DNA of 64,000 nucleotides from Dermatemys mawii (lineage: Eukaryota; Chordata; Testudines; Dermatemydidae), in contig ML677385.1 of the NCBI GenBank assembly GCA_007922305.1, positions 1,548,780 through 1,612,779 of the forward strand, read 5' to 3'. Below the pieces are notes generated by a model. It saw only the letters and a program-made list of their open reading frames with translations. It was not told the DNA's origin and made no database searches. The translations under genes and the position numbers were made by a program. How positions within the stretch are numbered: position 1 is the stretch's first letter; every line of letters begins with the position of its first letter. Shown here one piece after another: positions 60,086 through 64,000 of this stretch.

Positions 60086-63000
60086 GTAAGAGGTTTGCTT
60101 CTTAAATTTAACTTTCTATGTGACCTATGACAGACAATGCTGTAACTGGAAAATGAAGGGATAATATGCTTCCGAAAGGTGATGGTATCCTTTAAACTTC
60201 TCTTCTCCATTTTCCTTCATTTTTCAACTTGCAGCAGTGTGAAGTGGGGAAATAATATAGCCGCATGTAAGCCTCAATCTTTATTTCTTTTTCCATTCCC
60301 TATCCTTCAGCAGAAGCACGGAACATAAATTAAAAATGGTATCAAGGCTGAGAAATTGCATGGCTCTGGGGGTGACTGGAAAAAAAAGTACCATCTGAAG
60401 GCCTTCGTAAAATGAGCAGGTGATCTCAATACAAATCCTAGTGGGTAGGTTCCACAGAATAAAAAACAGTCAACTTGCTGATAAGAGTGCAGTCTCATCA
60501 GAAAAGCCAACGTTGGAATTATGAAGGGGACAGCTCTATCTTTTCTTGCCCAGTGATTATTTTCCCCAGATCAAGGGTTTAGACAGTCTAAGGCCCAAGT
60601 TCCCTGGTTTCTAGGGCTGTCAATCCAGCACCTTTTCAAAAGCACTTAAAAATATAGTGAACAGTATTATGGTAAAGTCGGGCAGACCTGATATTATCTT
60701 CTGACTACATTGAAAGATTATCACATTGTCTCTTGTTAGTTCCAGGTATGTGAACTGCACTTATAATTTGTTGCTTGTGAAGACAAGATAAATCAGGGCT
60801 CTATTTTTACCGTAGATAAAAGGATTTTTTTTTTTTGCTAAAGATCTTCTCTGTGGTGACACAATGGTTTCATAGATATTTGTCCATTATTTAAGAGTTC
60901 CCTCTTGTTCTAAATTGCTCAACTTGGTCTCAGTATAAATCAAATGACTCCTCCTAGAAGATCAGGAATGGATAGCAGGAGGAAGAAAACCTTTTCCTAT
61001 CTCTGACTACAGAGCCCTGTCCAGGGAAAAAGGAAAAGAGAAACAGGAAATTTGAGTGACAGATGGAAGGAGGGCTCTAGGTTTGACAGTAATATAATTT
61101 TGAATATTTAAATTACCACAAAACTCATATTCAAGTAAGTATTAAAATCATATAACTTCAATTTCTAATAACACAATGGAACAAATACTAAGATGATGGG
61201 GGCTGAGTTGCATCTAAGCATCAAATATCATGAATGTATGACAACCCCACTTAGCTTGTATAGAGCATGTTTAATCTCTAGATCTCAGTATCCTACAAGG
61301 AGAGGGGGCACATGTCACTGTCCCCATTTTGCAGAGAGGAAGAAGAAGCGCAGAGAGAGGATATGACTTGCCCAAGGTTACACAGCTGGTCAGCAGCAGA
61401 GTGTGAAATAGAACCAGGTCTCTCAATTCTTAGTCCAATGTCTTTAGCACTGTGTCCCTTTATAAAGCACAGGTAACACCAGACAAACTAGGCTGAGCAA
61501 AGCCTTAAAAATGCATTGTAGAGAACAATCCTGCATTGGTCAACAGTGGATGGACTAGAAAATCAACTAGCTTTCGTCTACCTTCAGCTTCTTTATTTCT
61601 GTAATATCCTGTGTTTAGTATAAGAGGCGATCTAATGAACTGGGACTCATACAGATCCAGTTTAAAGCACAGGGTATGGGTGCACTAGATGACCTAATAG
61701 AATGTTTCCATCTCTGATTTGTATGGTTGGTTTTGTTTTTTGTCCCATTGCAGAGTTAATGCATAAACAGAATTCAGTAGATGTAAATGTACCTTGATTT
61801 AGCAAAGCATTCAGTACAACGCCTCTCAAAATATTACTTGTATATTTAGTTCACATTGGCTTAAATATGAGCACTATCTCATGACTAGAAAATTGGCTAA
61901 AAGACTGCAAACGAAGGTAAAAGCTAACATCAATGCACCAAGCAAAGGTCTAGTAGAAGCTACGATGAATGGTGATAGATTAGATTTTAACAGCTTTAAT
62001 TATATAGATTGGGCTAAAGCGTATGTTAATTGAGGACCATATCTGGATCCCAGTTACACTGGTTTTATGCTTACGTAATTTCATTGACTTCATTAGAGTC
62101 GCTTCTGGTTTGCAGTGAGATCAAAATTAGGCCCCAGTTTGTAGCTGATTCTAAATTAATGTCTAGCATGATACAGCAATTAATCACTTGGACCCCTTTT
62201 ACATCTTTCTTGTAGGATTAGGAAACTTCGTTAATTTAAAGAGGAAAACTGTATCATCCCTTATCCCAAGCAAAATGTATCCCATATGAAAATGTAGGGA
62301 GTTTAGTATATTTTTATTGGATTTAAATTAAAATAATAATCACAGAAGGCACTAGACGGCATCTGGCAAATCCAGTGAGGGGAACTTTTGGGAAACCAGA
62401 TGAGTTATTTGTGGTGTGAAGTCCTGAAGAAAGTAGAACAGTGATATGACAGGCACTTGAAAACCATTGCGGATGCCCACAGAGTGCAAAGGGCACTGGG
62501 AACCACTCAGAATGCCAGAGTGAGGGTGGATGAAGGGTCACAAAGAGGCACTGGGAAGTTGGAGCACAGGACTGGGTCTCCAATAATAGACCAATCTGCT
62601 TTATTGTGGGATTATTTGCCAGCCTGGCTGCATGAACCTCCATGGGAGTAAGGGGAATAAGGAGCCTTCTTTCTCCTTTGTGGGGCTCCATATCTCTAGG
62701 CTCTGTGCAGCGAGGAAGAGCAGCTGCCACAAGCAGGTGGGTGGGGAGCAGGGGAAGCCTAAGCTCTTCCCCCACCATGTGTCAGCTAGCACCCACAGGA
62801 ATAGAGCTATGACAGGAAAAGGGCACGCGCCCCATGGAGCAAGGGAAAAGCAAGGATTGAACTGTGACTGAGTCCAGGTTTAGTCCCTGCCCTATTCCAG
62901 TGCTGCTCCTTATGCGGGCTGGATAGCAAGGTATCATTCAACACTATGTGACTTAAGGGAGAGCATGAGTTAGGGAAGCATGAAAATGAAGGCTCACAAT

Positions 63001-64000
63001 AGCCTCATATTTGACCTACCTTTTGCCTCCAGAAATATTTGCTCACTTCAGAGCTGATCTGAGGCCTGAATTATTGCCCGAAAGATTGGAACTCATCTAT
63101 TCTTTCCTCTGTCTTTGTCACGCCCCAGTTTTTTGGTAGATGAGTCTCTGCTCTCTGAAATCTGAAACAGAAAAGAGTAGTTTGGGAGAAAAACATAGTA
63201 AGACAAAGTCAGGACAGTAACATCAGGCATAGCCAGCAGCACAATAACAGCCTGGAACAAAAAATATTACAATGATTTGGAGCCATGAAATTGCACCGTA
63301 ACTACCTGTGTAACCACATGTTCATATTTTAGGGCTTATCTACACAGAAAAGTTATACCTGTGGCTAAGATGTGAATTTAAGCTGATATAGTTGTAACCC
63401 TTCTGCCCATCAGAGTTGGCAGCAACAAGGGCCGGGTTCAGTATCCAGGGGTTCCATTCCAATAGCACAATACAAAAACCGGCTCGAGCCCCCACCCAGT
63501 GACCTGGGACAACCGTATACCACCCCTCTGGGCGTCTGTAAGAGACAATACTTCCCCTCTCGCAGGCACAGAGTCTGAGTGTACCAAAAGCCTTTTAATA
63601 ACAGGGAGAAACAATGTGGCATTATATTGGGGAAACACCACAAACAAGGTTAATAAACCAAACCATGAACCAGAAGCCCCCCTCCCAGCAAATAGGCTGT
63701 GGCCTTCCCTTTGGCTCTTGAGTTCCACAACCCCAAAAAGTCACTCAATAGTCCCAAAGTCCAGCAGCCCAAGAGTCTCTGTTCTGGGTCAGTGCAGAGT
63801 TCAAAAGTCAATTGGCAGAGTCTTACCTCCCAGCCTGGGTGGAAATGGAGGGGAGGGCACGGGGCACCTTACATGGTCCGAGGCCGACTGCGCCGCCTCT
63901 CTGTGGGGTTCCGCTGCAGCCCTCACCGCAATCCGCTCTGCTCTGCTCGCCGACACTCGAACTGCTCTGCAGCGCCAGTCACTCCGCTAGCCATCCTGCT
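60086..64000. other. UMODL1: Intron 19 of UMODL1 (incomplete) and repeats
   Basis: Begins at the donor gtaaga after exon 19. A MIR-like SINE lies near 61300-61460. The 63370-64000 part is GC-richer, repeat-like and of unknown class. No following ZP-C or transmembrane exon is detectable, so the rest of the gene is past the window end. Confidence 0.65.
61295..61460 (-). repeat. MIR/CORE-type SINE fragment
   Basis: Reverse-strand ctgtccccattttgcagaga, gcgcagagagaggatatgac and ttgcccaaggttacacagct are the MIR core read in inverse. Confidence 0.8.

Noticed and set aside
60215..60256. Acceptor-like ttgcag followed by QCEVGK and stop
   Set aside because: Would end the ZP domain six residues after exon 19 without its last cysteine or membrane segment; the AG is more likely incidental.
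62323..62778. 151-codon minus-strand frame near the end
   Set aside because: No domain or codon pattern of a gene; surrounding sequence looks repetitive.
63499..63990. 163-codon + strand frame running to the window end
   Set aside because: Lies in GC-rich, repeat-like sequence and shows no recognisable domain; open frames are expected by chance at this composition.

Overview
The window is vertebrate nuclear DNA. It holds one large, intron-rich gene on the + strand in a sea of old interspersed repeats. The repeats are MIR/CORE-type SINEs, a CR1-like 3' tail, TA-flanked palindromic MITEs, hAT elements with 8-bp target duplications, and a broken Harbinger-associated Myb/SANT reading frame. This mix and the moderate base composition point to a non-mammalian amniote, most likely a turtle. 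The species call is inference from remembered repeat types, not from a search.

The gene is UMODL1 (uromodulin-like 1, 'olfactorin'). I assembled 19 coding exons from 9497 to 60085 by translating between splice sites and requiring intron phases to match. Every junction is in phase, giving 4158 nt (1386 codons) with no internal stop. Domain order is: signal peptide (exon 1), EMI (2), WAP (3), an unnamed region that looks like a cryptic SEA domain (4-5), EGF1 (6), FN3-1 (7), SEA1 (8-9), EGF2 (10), a Ser/Thr-rich stalk in one 750-bp exon (11), FN3-2 (12), SEA2 (13-14), EGF3 (15), a second Ser/Thr-rich stretch plus the start of the ZP domain (16), and the rest of ZP as far as the window allows (17-19). 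The last ZP-C cysteines, the transmembrane segment and the cytoplasmic tail must lie beyond 64000.

Layout: 1-9496 is upstream flank with repeats. 9497-14094 holds the signal-peptide and EMI exons. A 9-kb intron full of repeats follows. 23010-26840 holds WAP, SEA-like and EGF1. 28942-34648 holds FN3-1 and SEA1. 38916-44326 holds EGF2, the stalk, FN3-2 and the first half of SEA2. A 6.7-kb intron separates the two halves of SEA2. 51015-59925 onward holds the rest of SEA2, EGF3 and ZP. 60086-64000 is intron sequence and repeats.

The most interesting signals are inside the gene. Three exon pairs share the phase pattern 1-0/0-1, which argues that exons 4-5 are a third, degenerate SEA domain. Both recognisable SEA domains keep the G-S-I-V-V self-cleavage-type motif. 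Intron 15 appears to use a GC donor. The WAP domain lacks exactly one disulfide pair. EGF1 has five cysteines and EGF2 seven. I see no RNA genes, CRISPR arrays or prokaryotic features, and no clearly new biological system.
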